Shown piece by piece: positions 63,651 through 64,000 of a DNA stretch of 64,000 nucleotides (the first letter of the stretch is position 1; every line of letters begins with the position of its first letter). The notes under the pieces are model-generated. The model was not told where the DNA came from. It did no database searches and saw nothing but the letters and a program-made list of their open reading frames with translations. The position numbers and the translations under genes were made by a program. Source of the DNA: Fictibacillus halophilus. Lineage in GTDB: Bacteria; Bacillota; Bacilli; Bacillales; Fictibacillaceae. The DNA is taken from contig NZ_JAEACF010000001.1 of assembly GCF_016401385.1 (NCBI RefSeq), positions 2,480,001-2,544,000 of the forward strand, in the 5' to 3' direction.

Positions 63651-64000
63651 ATGCATTGGAAAGGACTTTTACATCGATATAAAGAATATTTGCCGGTCAA
63701 TGAGTCTACTCCCCTTCTATCGTTAAACGAAGGGCATACTCCACTTATTCCACTTACACATCTTTCGAAGGAATGGGGCATCAACCTCTATGCGAAGTAC
63801 GAAGGAGCAAATCCTACAGGCTCTTTTAAAGACAGAGGGATGGTCATGGCTGTGGCTAAAGCGAAAGAAGAAGGCAGCAGAGCGATCATCTGTGCTTCTA
63901 CAGGAAATACTTCTGCCGCAGCTGCCGCATATGGCGCAAGAGCTGGCCTCCGATGTATCGTCGTCATTCCTGATGGTAAAATCGCTCAAGGAAAACTGGC
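63651..64000 (+). CDS. thrC: Threonine synthase ThrC (3' partial)
   Basis: 116 residues visible, cut by the window end. PLP-binding lysine in [17 protein letters not shown], followed by the phosphate-binding [17 protein letters not shown]; both define threonine synthase of the short Bacillus type. GGAGGG 7 nt before ATG overlaps the end of hom, so the two are translationally coupled. Confidence 0.96.
   Translation, partial: MHWKGLLHRYKEYLPVNESTPLLSLNEGHTPLIPLTHLSKEWGINLYAKYEGANPTGSFKDRGMVMAVAKAKEEGSRAIICASTGNTSAAAAAYGARAGLRCIVVIPDGKIAQGKL

Overview
The window is a stretch of low-to-mid GC Bacillaceae chromosome, most likely an endospore former in or near Fictibacillus/Bacillus; the genus is a guess, the family is well supported. 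Strong, spaced Shine-Dalgarno sites are the rule, TTG starts are frequent, and recognisable Bacillus sigma factor promoters (SigB, SigG, SigW) and a FadR operator are present. Spore genes (Ger receptor subunits, Tgl, a CotB-like coat protein, a YhcN/YlaJ lipoprotein) show that it sporulates. No rRNA, tRNA, CRISPR array, prophage or intact insertion sequence was seen.

Layout. 1-0.7 kb: 3' part of modA. 0.75-6 kb: sufCDSUB (Fe-S cluster assembly), minus strand. 6.2-7 kb: a candidate 62-aa protein that would start at ATT, and an AhpD-like protein. 7.1-10.1 kb: metNIQ methionine importer behind an SAM-I riboswitch. 10.2-24.1 kb: a segment collinear with the B. subtilis yus region (yusD, yusE, yusF, yusG, gcvH, yusI, fadE, fadA, fadN, putB) into which sigI-rsgI, a PQQ-type sugar dehydrogenase lipoprotein and a SigB-type KGG-repeat stress protein gene are interleaved. 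24.5-29.7 kb: a DUF2573-like protein, a CopD copper protein, an unknown membrane coiled-coil protein and a gerA-gerC pair without gerB. 29.9-32.6 kb: a stand-alone UMP kinase paralogue with an attenuator-type leader, a serine-block spore coat protein, a ZIP transporter. 32.7-34.4 kb: a multi-module conserved-TM-helix (mechanosensitive-type) protein. 34.7-37.6 kb: a three-gene ABC-2 exporter behind a 9-aa leader peptide and terminator. 37.7-46.8 kb: Cu/Zn SOD lipoprotein, peptidase E, a MacB-like ABC pair, RocB, a DUF4931 protein, an ECF sigma/anti-sigma pair, a PcsB-type M23 hydrolase. 46.8-50.5 kb: Tgl, two orphan Opp-type permeases and a secreted unknown. 51-57.7 kb: a COG2509 FAD protein, BrnQ, YhcN/YlaJ lipoprotein, DedA, two GNATs, a NIF3 protein, a thiamine-binding protein. 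57.9-61 kb: yuaF-floT under a SigW promoter, and an AlkD-type repair protein. 61.4 kb to the end: a PAS-STAS protein and hom-thrC (thrC cut by the window end).

The less-explained content is mostly between genes. (i) A family of about 213-bp MITE-like palindromic elements with long imperfect terminal inverted repeats: five copies plus one copy from which the structured core is missing; one copy sits in the metNIQ leader downstream of the riboswitch terminator. (ii) Degenerate 21-bp-period tandem arrays at three intergenic places. (iii) Two leader-peptide plus terminator arrangements that look like attenuators, one in front of the UMP kinase paralogue and one in front of the ABC-2 exporter. These are the best candidates for undescribed regulation here.
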